DNA of 64,000 bases from Candidatus Pelagisphaera phototrophica (GTDB lineage Bacteria > Verrucomicrobiota > Verrucomicrobiia > Opitutales > Opitutaceae), in assembly GCF_014529625.1 (NCBI RefSeq), contig NZ_CP076039.1:62001-126000 (forward strand), written 5' to 3'. Each line of letters opens with the position of its first letter. The first letter of the stretch is position 1. Made by a program: the position numbers and the translations under genes. Positions 1 to 8,929 of the stretch are shown here, piece after piece. The notes under the pieces are model-generated. The model made no database searches and had not been told where the DNA came from. It saw only the letters and a program-made list of their open reading frames with translations.

Positions 1-1263
1 CAACGTTGAACCGATCGCATCAAGCATCTGCGACTGAGGACGCTCTACAACGCTGACAAATGGGAACATGTATTCCGTATTCGCAAGAGGGTGATCGGGA
101 TCAGAGCATGCAATCAGGGTTGGGCAGAGGAAAGTTTGCCCATGCTTTTCGACCAATCGAGGTCCTTTGCGGTATTTAGCAGTCAGGTCCATAGCTCCAG
201 GCGTCTTTAAGGCATCGTCAATAGCCTCATCCATTGCTTTGGCAAAATCTGCGTTCGCAAATCCGCAAAGCAAAGCATCTTTATCGTCTCTCGACTTTGG
301 CTTAACTCCAGCAAGCTTTTTCGCCATCGCATTGGAAATCTCTTCAAAATGGGAGGGAACCATAACCGAGGAAGCATTGATGCAGCTACGTCCTCCGTTT
401 GCGGATACAGACTCAACCATTACATCTAGGTGCTTTTCCCATTCGTTCGCCATATCTTCGCCTATAAGAACCTTGCTTCTTCCAGTTCCGTGGACCTGTA
501 TGTTGCTGTACTTGGAATACTTTTTAACCGTTACGTCGCTTCCAAAAACGATGCCTCGCCCACAAGAAAAAAGCATGGCATCCCCTCCTTCGTGGGTCGT
601 GGGATAAAATCCGAAGGCCTCTTTGGGAAACCCTGCTTGAATCATGGCTTGGACAATCCTGTAAGGAGTCAAGGGATCTTCACGTCCTGGCTTTAAAAAT
701 ACAGGCGTTTTCATCACAAGAGCCGGCAGCCACAACGAATTCACGCCCGGAGAATTGCTCGGCAATGTAACTCCAAGGCTATCCGCCATTGGATAGAAGT
801 TAATATCAATATCACCAAGTCGAGCACATCCATTGTCAAAAAGTTCGGGGGGCAAGCCACGAGTCAAGCCCGCCAATACCGCTCGGATATTTTGCAGGGC
901 GGCGGCCACCTTAAACATGTTCGATCGGCAAAGCGAGTGAGGTAATCCAGTTAATTCCGAGAGCGCGTTTACATAGTCGGCAACCCCCTGAGTCTCACCA
1001 TCTATTCCAAAGGGAAGCTCTCCATCCAAGTAGATGTCAGCCGCCTTTTCAGCATAGCTCAGTAACGTATCAGCTGGAATGGCCCTTAAGGCTTCCCGAC
1101 CTTTTTCAATCAAAAGCTTGTCGCGGCGTATGATCCCGGCGTTTGCTACGCTGACTTCAAGTCGGGCACCGGACTTCAAAACCTTGCCCAGATCATTTGT
1201 GTCTAAGCTCTTGTAGACTTCGCCAAACCTAAGAACCGGTAAATGTGATATTTTCTCTTCCAT
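1..1263 (-). CDS. Aldehyde dehydrogenase superfamily protein, 3' end cut by window edge
   Basis: An uninterrupted minus-strand frame opens at the ATG ending at 1263 and runs off the window after 421 codons without a stop. The translation shows the aldehyde dehydrogenase nucleophile region (NGGRSCINASSV, about residues 288-299) and a late motif, EYMFPFVSVVE. The family oxidises aldehydes or reduces acyl-thioesters and acyl-adenylates with NAD(P). It is the last visible gene of the minus-strand cluster and follows an adenylate-forming enzyme by 88 nt. That pairing resembles LuxC/LuxE-type carboxylate reduction, but the direction of the reaction is inference. The substrate is unknown and the C-terminus is not seen. 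Confidence 0.85.
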   Translation of the reverse strand, partial: MEEKISHLPVLRFGEVYKSLDTNDLGKVLKSGARLEVSVANAGIIRRDKLLIEKGREALRAIPADTLLSYAEKAADIYLDGELPFGIDGETQGVADYVNALSELTGLPHSLCRSNMFKVAAALQNIRAVLAGLTRGLPPELFDNGCARLGDIDINFYPMADSLGVTLPSNSPGVNSLWLPALVMKTPVFLKPGREDPLTPYRIVQAMIQAGFPKEAFGFYPTTHEGGDAMLFSCGRGIVFGSDVTVKKYSKYSNIQVHGTGRSKVLIGEDMANEWEKHLDVMVESVSANGGRSCINASSVMVPSHFEEISNAMAKKLAGVKPKSRDDKDALLCGFANADFAKAMDEAIDDALKTPGAMDLTAKYRKGPRLVEKHGQTFLCPTLIACSDPDHPLANTEYMFPFVSVVERPQSQMLDAIGSTL

Positions 1264-1351
1264 AAAATTTTGCTCCTGTGATAAATCCGCTCTCACTTGC
1301 GATACCTCTCAAAAGAATCACAGAAGACCGGCATTTCAGTTTACTCAACGA

Positions 1352-2437
1352 TTAATAGACGCCTTCGATTACCTTTTTCTTTGTCGATTCGAACGGACGC
1401 ACGTCCCCGACGCCATCCCAGGGGAACAGTTCGCATGGCCGTCGTCGAATAGCTTCGTCGCGCTCTAGAAATCTTGGCATGAAAAACTCCTTGGTCATGG
1501 TGGTCAGTTCCACTCGACCATAGGAATCGTATTCCACGCCTTTCGTCGAATCTTTGGGATCCACAATCCTCAATACAGCCCTTGGTTGCGGGGCAAAATA
1601 GGTGAGACTGTAGTTATCTTCCGCAGACAGCGGCCGACTGATCGCCAGACCCATCAATGTGTTGCCATAGGTAGGAGCAAAATTCACTTTTCCCTCCAAA
1701 ACTTCCTCCGTAAGGAATCTGACGTATTGAGGGGTCATAGTGGTGCCCCCAACAAAAACCCCTTTAATACCCGCTTGTGGTATTGAGATGCGCTCAGCCA
1801 GAGCTTCCAGAATTGTAGGAGTCGTAAACACACAACCGATGCTGCGTCCTTTTAAAATCGTGATAGCCTGCTCAACAACATGCTCCTTGTACTTGCGAGC
1901 CATGTCATACTCGCCATCGCGAATCAGTCGTTTTACCCAGCGAGGATCCAGATCGATAAAATAACACGCGCCACCGCGAACGTTTGCCAAATGCTCAATC
2001 GCCAGTCGCAGTCGACGGGGTCCAGTCGGTCCAACCATTAACCAGTTCGCGCCCTTTGGAAAGAAATCGTCAGAGTAGAAATCACTAAATTCGGAGTAAT
2101 CTACTTTGTAGTCTTCCCATCCAATACGTTGCTTTGGCATCCCAGTGGTTCCACCAGTCTCGAATACGTTGTAAGGCTTATCCTTGAAGGCCGCTGGGAT
2201 AAACTGAGCCGGATCGGTATCCCGAAGTACTTCGTCATCAAAATTCTCGAAACGCATCATGTCCGCAAAGCCTGACACTTCGGTGAGCGGGTTCCAATCC
2301 GCCTCTTTCGCCCAGTCGAGCCAGTAAGGACAACCCGTTTCCGGCGAAAAATGCCACTGAACCATGTCCTGCGTATACTGGTCCAACTTTTCTTTAGCGG
2401 CGTCCACCGCGTTTGTGATATCTTTTGCTTGAGTCAT
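1352..2437 (-). CDS. Short adenylate-forming enzyme (PaaK/LuxE/EhpF-like)
   Basis: A 361-residue protein with the ANL-superfamily phosphate-binding loop ETGGTTGMPKQRIG (about residues 92-105) and a TYGNTLMG segment where the family's adenylate-contacting motif lies. Enzymes of this class activate a carboxylate as an acyl-adenylate. At 361 residues it is shorter than phenylacetate-CoA ligase (about 430) and closer to LuxE or EhpF-type proteins, so the C-terminal lid domain may be reduced. It is flanked by an aldehyde dehydrogenase and a solute symporter. Together with the reductase it could interconvert an acid and an aldehyde; this is inference and the substrate cannot be read from sequence. 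Confidence 0.8.
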   Translation of the reverse strand: MTQAKDITNAVDAAKEKLDQYTQDMVQWHFSPETGCPYWLDWAKEADWNPLTEVSGFADMMRFENFDDEVLRDTDPAQFIPAAFKDKPYNVFETGGTTGMPKQRIGWEDYKVDYSEFSDFYSDDFFPKGANWLMVGPTGPRRLRLAIEHLANVRGGACYFIDLDPRWVKRLIRDGEYDMARKYKEHVVEQAITILKGRSIGCVFTTPTILEALAERISIPQAGIKGVFVGGTTMTPQYVRFLTEEVLEGKVNFAPTYGNTLMGLAISRPLSAEDNYSLTYFAPQPRAVLRIVDPKDSTKGVEYDSYGRVELTTMTKEFFMPRFLERDEAIRRRPCELFPWDGVGDVRPFESTKKKVIEGVY

Positions 2438-2532
2438 TTCGTGAGAGTTTTGCCCCGATTGTCGCTCCCTACTATAAAAAATAGAAAGCGAAGAACCTTT
2501 GAGCTGAATTTCTTGAGAGTGTTAGTAGATAG

Positions 2533-4047
2533 CTAGACCTTCTTTTTAAAGAACTTGTCCAACGTATCTTGGGACGGGGCTTGCGTGAAAAGGGAAACCA
2601 CCACCATGCAGATCGCGCAAGCAACGAAAATCACGGCAACTGGCATCACTCCACCCACTAGGTACGAACCATTGGCCCCATAGTCAGACTCTCTGAAGAG
2701 AATAAACCATGATAGAGCGCTTCCAATAACAGCCGCATAGGCTCCCGCCTTGGTCGCCTTTCTCCAGTAGATTGCTGCGAAAACAAGCGGAAACAAACCT
2801 GCGAAACCGCTAAAGCACCATATTCCAAGAGAGAACACCGATCTCGGTTCTGCCAACGTAAACAGGTACGTTACGAAAACGATGGTGCATATGAATCCTC
2901 GGGCCAGCAGCACCTTTTGTTTTTCAGAAAATCGGTCGATTCCGAAAAAGTGGACTACAATATCCTTGGTAAACATGGTCCCAACCGCCACGAACTGAGA
3001 ATCTAAAGAAGACATTATGGCGGCCATGATACCAGCGGTTACAAGTCCGCCTATAATCGGAGTCGCTAATTTCCCGACCATCATTCCGAGTACTGCATTT
3101 GGGCTAGTTCCCTCAGGGATGACTGGTGTCACTCCGTCTGGCATTACGGCACCCGTTGCCCAAAGCCCGATTAGGATACAAGGTATCCACGTTATCATAA
3201 TTGCGATGGGATGCGCGACTAGAGTCAGTCGGAAGGATTTCGCAGACTTCGCGGTCAGGCAGTTTTGAAATAAGTGAGGAAACATTCCCACCGATAGCGG
3301 AATGAAACAATAGGAAAGAAACTGCATCTCAGTCAGGTTTCCTGCACGAACCGCCTTGCCCGGATCCGCCATCGCTGACGCCGCCTGCATCCCTCCCAGC
3401 TTTGAGGAAATGGTGACAAACGCTATGAATCCCATGACGATGAATACACAGGTTTGAAAGGTATTCGCCCAAGCGGCACTTCTTACACCACCGGCAAAAA
3501 TGTAGTAGAGAACCACGCAGGAAATGACGAGCATCGTCAACCACGGCGGGACCGCCCCTCCGGTGCTCGTAAAAATCTCGGGGAACGCTCCTCGCGTCAC
3601 ACCGTGCATAACGCTTCCTGCACCCATCAAACCGACCAGCAGATAAGGAATAATGAGTCCGACAAGTATTGGAAACAAGAGGTATCCTAGCTTGCTGCTT
3701 TCAAATCGGGCCCGAAAGAACTCAATCTGAGTATGAAAACCATTGCGTTTTCCCAGAGCCCAAAGTGGCAATCCGACGAGAAAAAAGCAGGCGGAATGAA
3801 TGAGGGCAGAGGAAGAGGCTACTTTCCCATACGTCGCAATTCCTACCCGGTAGGACTCTCCGGTGCTACCCACCATAGCGAAGGCGGTCATCGTTGTGCC
3901 AAAAATCGACATAAAGAGGACGAGAGGGCCAATCGAGCGACTCGCCACAAAATAGTCGTTTGAATTTCCTCTGAAAAGCCGGCTACTAATATAGCCAAGA
4001 ACTAGAAGAAGTATGAGATAGACAACTACGATTAATGTCTGGGTCAT
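2533..4047 (-). CDS. Sodium:solute symporter (SSS family)
   Basis: A 504-residue integral membrane protein with about 13 hydrophobic segments. Near the N-terminus it has the SSS signature around DYFVASRSIGPLVLF, then the FGTTMTAFAMVGSTGE helix characteristic of the family. Members take up organic solutes with sodium. Its ATG overlaps the stop of the preceding DUF3311 gene by 4 nt (ATGA), so the two are probably translationally coupled, as in many transporter/small-subunit pairs. Its place among the adenylating enzyme, dehydrogenase and propeller genes suggests that it imports the cluster's substrate. The substrate is unknown. A cytoplasmic tail rich in Lys ends the protein. Confidence 0.9.
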   Translation of the reverse strand: MTQTLIVVVYLILLLVLGYISSRLFRGNSNDYFVASRSIGPLVLFMSIFGTTMTAFAMVGSTGESYRVGIATYGKVASSSALIHSACFFLVGLPLWALGKRNGFHTQIEFFRARFESSKLGYLLFPILVGLIIPYLLVGLMGAGSVMHGVTRGAFPEIFTSTGGAVPPWLTMLVISCVVLYYIFAGGVRSAAWANTFQTCVFIVMGFIAFVTISSKLGGMQAASAMADPGKAVRAGNLTEMQFLSYCFIPLSVGMFPHLFQNCLTAKSAKSFRLTLVAHPIAIMITWIPCILIGLWATGAVMPDGVTPVIPEGTSPNAVLGMMVGKLATPIIGGLVTAGIMAAIMSSLDSQFVAVGTMFTKDIVVHFFGIDRFSEKQKVLLARGFICTIVFVTYLFTLAEPRSVFSLGIWCFSGFAGLFPLVFAAIYWRKATKAGAYAAVIGSALSWFILFRESDYGANGSYLVGGVMPVAVIFVACAICMVVVSLFTQAPSQDTLDKFFKKKV

Positions 4048-4265
4048 TGCTCATTCCCTTCATTTTCCTCTTCCACCAAATACTTTGGCCAAGCAAACCT
4101 TACAGTAACCAGCCAAGCAATTGCAGCCACTGCGGTGAATGCCATATGGTAAGCAAGGCCGATGGGTAAGATACCCAGAATTAATGTGGCGTCATCCCGG
4201 AGCCAAAAGTCCTGGTGAAGCACGAACAAAACCAGCATGAAAGTGATGACGACTCCTTTACTCAT
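4044..4265 (-). CDS. DUF3311-type small membrane protein, symporter partner
   Basis: A 73-residue protein with two predicted transmembrane helices (about residues 5-20 and 36-58) and an acidic C-terminus. Size, topology and position directly before an SSS symporter fit the DUF3311 (YhdT-like) proteins that accompany these carriers. It overlaps the symporter start by 4 nt and the end of the upstream propeller gene by 4 nt, so three genes form one translationally coupled run. A role as an auxiliary symporter subunit is inference from context; the sequence shows no catalytic motif. Confidence 0.75.
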   Translation of the reverse strand: MSKGVVITFMLVLFVLHQDFWLRDDATLILGILPIGLAYHMAFTAVAAIAWLVTVRFAWPKYLVEEENEGNEQ

Positions 4266-5818
4266 TTTCCGCCCTTCTTCAATGCGTACAAGTGAGTTTG
4301 AGTCGCAACATAGAGAACATCTTTAGCCACTACTGGACTACTGTAGATCGGAGTGAAAAACTCAACGGTAGCGAGTTCCTCCTTTTCCTTAGTCGCAGCG
4401 AGCACAACCAATTGGCCGTCTTCGTTTGGCAAATAAACTTTTTCATCTGCTACTAGTGTAGATCCCCAAATGCGGCTGTCAGTAGCGTGCACCCAATTTA
4501 CTTTTCCCGTATCCAAATCCAAACAATGGATATCTCCATCGTACTCCGCGACGAAAATCATGCCATTGTAGATACTGGGGGTAGAGACTGTTCTGCCAAT
4601 GTCCTTATAGGTCCAAATGGCTTTTCCTGTGATGTCGCCTTTCATGGAAGCATCAATGGCGCTAAGCATACCCACACCGTCGCCGTGTTCGGGGTCCTGT
4701 CCGATCAACGCAAACGCTTTGTTGTCGTGAACCACTACCGTACTGATAATTTCACTAGGACCCGGATAGGTGGCATACTTGATAGGTTTGCCCTCCTTCA
4801 TTCGGTACTCAGGCGGATTGGCGTCATACCGGAAAACTTCATTGAGAATCTCATATCCTTCGGATCCCACAACCGGCTTCGGTTCAAATCCGTAACAAAT
4901 TCCATCACCCCCGCCCCATATAATGAGGGGATTCCCGTTGATATCTCCGTAAGCAGGTGAGCTCCAGCTCGCGTGAAGCACTCGCTCAGAAACTTGAGAA
5001 GCCTCTTCACCCACCAGTTCGCCGGTCGTCTTGTTGAGAGCCACCAAAGCGGGTGAGAAAGGAGCAGGAATGTTGTTGTGGGACCAGTCAACCCCATTGG
5101 AAGTGGACACATACAGTAAATCGCCAACGACAAGCGGAGAACAACTGCTCACATTGTGAGGGAACACACCCAACTCTTCTCGCATGTCATAAATCCACAA
5201 AATATCCGCATGTCCATTCGTCAATTCCACCGGGTTACCATCCGCAGACATGTAGTTTGCCTCGTCCTGAAAAGGACCGTCGTTTCCGTTGGCCAAACCA
5301 TTGAGATCAAGGCAGACCGCCTCGCCTCGGTTGGTAACGACATAAACTTTGTTTCCTTCGATAGCAGGAGACGAACAGAGACCCACATATTCCCAGTCGC
5401 TCACTTTGCCGGCTCCAAGCTTTGGGATCAAAAGCTGCCATTCGAATTCCCCAGTATCTTCGTTAAACGCCATCAGCACGCCTCGGTCACCCAACTGTTT
5501 AGGATCGCGGGGGGATTCATTATTCGTACCCGCAAATACCTTTCCACCAGCTACCGTCACGTTTCCGTATGCTTGTGATCCGAGCTTTGCCACCCAAAGC
5601 ACATTTTCCGTAGTGGAAAGATCAATATCGTCGGTACCTGAAACGTAATCTCCGGGCTCGACATTTACCGGTAGGTTCTTTGCTTCGCCAATCATGTTGC
5701 GATCTGGGGTCCTACCCCACATTGGCCAATCAGAACCTTTGCTTTTATGGTGGTCGGCGAACGATGCGACTCCTATTGCGAGTGCGGCTAAACCTATACT
5801 TATTTTATAAATACTCAT
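4262..5818 (-). CDS. Secreted PQQ-type beta-propeller protein (BamB-like)
   Basis: A 518-residue protein with an N-terminal signal peptide (about residues 1-20, ending near VASFADHH). Several blades carry the PQQ/BamB repeat signature, such as AFNEDTGEFEW and CLDLDTGKVNW. Such propellers occur in periplasmic quinoprotein dehydrogenases and in scaffold proteins like BamB. I do not see the vicinal Cys pair and catalytic Asp arrangement typical of methanol-type dehydrogenases, so enzyme activity is uncertain. It lies 5 nt downstream of a second, larger propeller gene and overlaps the DUF3311 gene. Periplasmic recognition or oxidation of the cluster's substrate is a plausible but unproven role. 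Confidence 0.85.
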   Translation of the reverse strand: MSIYKISIGLAALAIGVASFADHHKSKGSDWPMWGRTPDRNMIGEAKNLPVNVEPGDYVSGTDDIDLSTTENVLWVAKLGSQAYGNVTVAGGKVFAGTNNESPRDPKQLGDRGVLMAFNEDTGEFEWQLLIPKLGAGKVSDWEYVGLCSSPAIEGNKVYVVTNRGEAVCLDLNGLANGNDGPFQDEANYMSADGNPVELTNGHADILWIYDMREELGVFPHNVSSCSPLVVGDLLYVSTSNGVDWSHNNIPAPFSPALVALNKTTGELVGEEASQVSERVLHASWSSPAYGDINGNPLIIWGGGDGICYGFEPKPVVGSEGYEILNEVFRYDANPPEYRMKEGKPIKYATYPGPSEIISTVVVHDNKAFALIGQDPEHGDGVGMLSAIDASMKGDITGKAIWTYKDIGRTVSTPSIYNGMIFVAEYDGDIHCLDLDTGKVNWVHATDSRIWGSTLVADEKVYLPNEDGQLVVLAATKEKEELATVEFFTPIYSSPVVAKDVLYVATQTHLYALKKGGK

Positions 5819-5823
5819 GCTGC

Positions 5824-8118
5824 TTAGTTGTTGGGCGTGATTTCAAGATTGTCTAAATAAACACGTTTTTGGGCTTGGGGGGAAAGCGCGTAAATCGCGG
5901 GTGCCCCCTTTTTGTGAAGTTTGCCTACGGGAACTTCGATCGTCCAAGCATTCGGCTCGGGTTGATCTCTTTCCCATGCTTTGGCCAGGATTACTCCGGT
6001 TCCATCTCCATTGTCTTTAATTGAGGTTTTAAGACGATACCAAGTGTTGGCCTTCACGTTGAACGGAACTGACTCTTTAAGGCGGTCGTGATTGCTCGAC
6101 ACTTCGAGTATCCTCCAATTGCCGACAAGAGCGATCAAGTATCTTTGATTGACCAGTCCAATGGAAGACATGATCCGGCGATTGCCATCTGTGAGCACAT
6201 CTGCAGAAAACGTATAGTTAGAGAGATCGTGATGACCGACAAAATTCATCGTCCGCTGCTTGATTACGGAATCGAGAACATTGGTTATCACCTTTTCTCC
6301 TTCGCGCTCGATCACGCTCCACTTGACGCGGGCCCCGAGCCAAGTTGATGGCGGAAATGAAACCGATTCACCTAGATGATTCTTGGCTGTGAGGTCGAAG
6401 CTCTCAAAATCTTCACTATAGGAGGGTCCGGCGACAATGCGCCCTCGGGTCGTACCCGTGATGCCATTCGCGGTCGCCTTAACAACGCCCGCCGCATAAG
6501 CTGCGTCTTTTTTGACGTTCATTGTCTTCCCGGAAAAGCTGACTCCCAGCGAAACCCCGTCCCACTTAGCACTATCCAATTTTTTGATACGCTGCCCGAC
6601 ACTATTCAGGCCCCAAACCGTAAAGTCGACAGACTGACCTTTCATTAGTGCAAACTCCGCTGGAACGATTTGGAGATCCACGATCTTCTTATCCTTGATT
6701 TTTTCTTTAGCAGCTTTGACACCTACAAATTTGCCGCCGCTTTCTCCAAAACAATGCAAGGCCTCCTTGGTCTGAACATACACCTTGCCCGCGTAGGCTG
6801 AGGGAGCTGCTAGGCAAACGGCCCCCATTTCCGCTTCATTCAGAATCTCGCCATGATCATCGTAAGGCTTAACCACATAGGCTTTTCCATCCGCCATCGG
6901 TACGTAGAGCTTTCCGTCTGCGTAAAGAGGGGACGCGTGCAGCTGGTCGGGAGCGAGTTTGAGTGACCAAATCGTTTTTCCCGTTTCCGCATCAACGCAG
7001 AGAAGGCTTCCGGTAGCGATCGTACTGTAAACACGACCATTGTGTAAGACCGGGGAACTGCTAAACGAAACATGCTCGTCGTTTCGCCATACTTCATCCT
7101 TTTCCGTTAAAATAACCGGTTTGCCACCCGACGGGTACTTTGATGGAACTCGGTAGCAGACTAGCCGACCTTTCGCAGTCGAGTCGATGTTCTCTTTGCC
7201 GTGGATGGCGATGAACTTATCGTCCCCATAAGGCAGAACCGACGCGTTAACCCCGCCTGTGGAAATCGTGACCCGCCAGACGGGCTCACCCGTTCGCACA
7301 TTCGAGCAAATAATGCTGCCCGACCCTGTTCCCGCTATGAAAACGCGTTGTCCATCCAGATCGGTAAACGTGGGTGACGAGTTGGAACTGTCGACGGGTC
7401 TTATATCCGGGTCGGATGACCAGGCAAGCTCTCCCGTACGTTTATCAAAGCCATAAAACCGGTCGCCAGGAGGGCCACTGGTCCCCCAATTTGCCGTTAT
7501 GCCACGAAAAATGACGAAATCGCCCTCTATTACTGGTCCGCCCGTTCTGCCATTCGGAAATGTCAGTCGCCAGTATTCTTCTAGCATTGAGTGTTCCCAG
7601 AGCTTGTTCCCGTCCCGATCAAAAGCCAGAGCGAGTCCCGACGTCGGCATAAAGTAGACGTTGCCGGTTTCAGGATCGACGCAGGGCGAACCGATACCGT
7701 AGCGATTGTAAACGTTGTCGCTCAGGAAGTCACGCGACCGATATTCCCAAATCTTCTTGCCCGAATTCGCATCGAGGCAAAGCAATGTTTCTTCGACTAG
7801 CTTCCCTTCATTCTCTTCATAATAGCCGAAAACATAGGCTCTTCCATCCGCTATAACCGGCGTGCCCCCTCCATTAACGGGATAGCTCCAAAGGTGACTT
7901 TCTCCATATAGCTCCAAGGAGTCCGGAAGATTTTTTTCCTGGGAAACTCCCGTCTGCAACGGACCCCGCCATGATAGCCAGCCATCAACGCTTTTCGCCG
8001 AAAGGACCGGCATAAGCGCCAGACTAGCTATTGCGAGCACTGCTAACAGCCCTGCCTTGTTTCTACGGGGGTGAGTATTCGTGGATGCAGACGAAACGCC
8101 TATTTTATTTCCGTGCAT
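5824..8118 (-). CDS. Large secreted PQQ-type beta-propeller protein with C-terminal jelly-roll-like domain
   Basis: The frame is open from 8214, but the ATG at 8118 is preferred. It gives 764 residues with a basic region and a hydrophobic helix (AGLLAVLAIASLALMPVL) ending in a plausible signal-peptidase site. The first 500 residues contain propeller repeats (CLDANSGKKIW, GFDKRTGELAW, CSNVRTGEPVW, CVDAETGKTIW). The last 200 residues (from about SYSEDFES to the end) look like a concanavalin-type or DUF1080-like jelly roll, a fold often used for carbohydrate binding. It is the first gene of the minus-strand cluster, divergent from marR. No clear Shine-Dalgarno sequence precedes the chosen start. 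Function is not established. Confidence 0.8.
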   Translation of the reverse strand: MHGNKIGVSSASTNTHPRRNKAGLLAVLAIASLALMPVLSAKSVDGWLSWRGPLQTGVSQEKNLPDSLELYGESHLWSYPVNGGGTPVIADGRAYVFGYYEENEGKLVEETLLCLDANSGKKIWEYRSRDFLSDNVYNRYGIGSPCVDPETGNVYFMPTSGLALAFDRDGNKLWEHSMLEEYWRLTFPNGRTGGPVIEGDFVIFRGITANWGTSGPPGDRFYGFDKRTGELAWSSDPDIRPVDSSNSSPTFTDLDGQRVFIAGTGSGSIICSNVRTGEPVWRVTISTGGVNASVLPYGDDKFIAIHGKENIDSTAKGRLVCYRVPSKYPSGGKPVILTEKDEVWRNDEHVSFSSSPVLHNGRVYSTIATGSLLCVDAETGKTIWSLKLAPDQLHASPLYADGKLYVPMADGKAYVVKPYDDHGEILNEAEMGAVCLAAPSAYAGKVYVQTKEALHCFGESGGKFVGVKAAKEKIKDKKIVDLQIVPAEFALMKGQSVDFTVWGLNSVGQRIKKLDSAKWDGVSLGVSFSGKTMNVKKDAAYAAGVVKATANGITGTTRGRIVAGPSYSEDFESFDLTAKNHLGESVSFPPSTWLGARVKWSVIEREGEKVITNVLDSVIKQRTMNFVGHHDLSNYTFSADVLTDGNRRIMSSIGLVNQRYLIALVGNWRILEVSSNHDRLKESVPFNVKANTWYRLKTSIKDNGDGTGVILAKAWERDQPEPNAWTIEVPVGKLHKKGAPAIYALSPQAQKRVYLDNLEITPNN

Positions 8119-8295
8119 AGCGATTAGGTATTGAAAAGCATAACGATTGGATTTCTTCCAAAGTTTCCCTTCTGGAAAAAATAATAGTGACAGCAAGTGG
8201 AACCAAACAAGCAACTCTTGCAGAAATTTGGGAGTGATAAGTAATTAAGCGATTCGGACGCATTAATAACGAAAGGTGAATATGGGACGAAACTG

Positions 8296-8309
8296 ATACG
8301 AACACGTAT
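8296..8309. promoter_or_regulatory. Candidate MarR operator, distal site
   Basis: Perfect 5-bp inverted repeat ATACG-AACA-CGTAT in the divergent region, 178 bp upstream of the chosen start of the first propeller gene. The same ATACG-N4-CRTAT pattern recurs at 8415-8428. MarR proteins bind short palindromes of this size. Binding itself is inference. Confidence 0.45.
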
Positions 8310-8411
8310 TATAGTGTCAATCTGTTTATCACGCATTTAATCATTTGGCTCACTGCTGTAGGGTTCAAATTTCAGATTTAATCAGTTCTCAGTAGACAAG
8401 GAGAGATGATT

Positions 8412-8431
8412 TTAATACGTATGCATATTAA
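8412..8431. promoter_or_regulatory. Candidate MarR operator, marR-proximal site
   Basis: A 20-bp imperfect palindrome with perfect 6-bp arms (TTAATA/TATTAA) and core ATACG-TATG-CATAT, ending 9 bp before the marR start codon. It matches the architecture of the site at 8296-8309. A repressor bound here would block marR transcription, so autoregulation is suggested. Confidence 0.5.
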
Positions 8432-8440
8432 TAACCCGTA

Positions 8441-8929
8441 ATGAACCCACCCTCACAAATACCAGAAAGCCTAGCTAACGCCTCGCAAAAACGCTTCCCG
8501 CTCTTGTTACGCTCCGCTTGGTTTGGCCTGAATCAGAGTTTTCGCATTCGCATAAAGCCACTCGGGCTGACGCCTGACCAATTCACCGTACTACGCTGGC
8601 TACATGAAAAGAAACGCGAGTGCATCCGCCAATCCGACTTAGCGCAATTAATGTCGAGTGATAACAATACCATAACTTCCATCATTAACCGCATGGAAAC
8701 AAACGGTTGGGTCAAGCGCTCACCCCACATCCAAGACCAACGCGCCAAACAACTCATCATCGAGGAAGCCGGGGAAGCACTGTATTTCAAAGGCCAGGCA
8801 GTCGCCCAAGCCCTTGAAGATGAAATCATGAATAGCCTAAGCGAAGCGGAACGCTTGATGTATTTGGAGTTCATGCATAGAGTGACGCAAGCTTGCCTCG
8901 ATTCCCGAGACGCCAGCCGGAGAGCTTAG
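8441..8929 (+). CDS. MarR-family transcriptional regulator
   Basis: A 162-residue winged-helix protein. The central part has the MarR pattern: a helix ending in GLTPDQFTVLRWL, recognition-helix region SSDNNTITSIINRMETNGWV, then wing residues SPHIQDQRAKQL. MarR proteins are dimeric, ligand-responsive regulators, often of aromatic-compound catabolism or efflux. The gene is divergent from the propeller-symporter-ligase cluster, and the shared 300-bp intergenic region holds two similar palindromes. It most likely controls that cluster and itself. The ligand is unknown. The start is the first ATG in frame, with no Shine-Dalgarno sequence in front of it. Confidence 0.92.
   Translation: MNPPSQIPESLANASQKRFPLLLRSAWFGLNQSFRIRIKPLGLTPDQFTVLRWLHEKKRECIRQSDLAQLMSSDNNTITSIINRMETNGWVKRSPHIQDQRAKQLIIEEAGEALYFKGQAVAQALEDEIMNSLSEAERLMYLEFMHRVTQACLDSRDASRRA

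Noticed and set aside
4262..8118. Calling the two propeller proteins PQQ-dependent alcohol dehydrogenases
   Set aside because: Repeats are clear, but I do not see the vicinal Cys pair and catalytic Asp arrangement that defines those enzymes.
8370..8381. GGTTCAAAT, a tRNA T-loop-like word
   Set aside because: No acceptor, D or anticodon stem fits around it.
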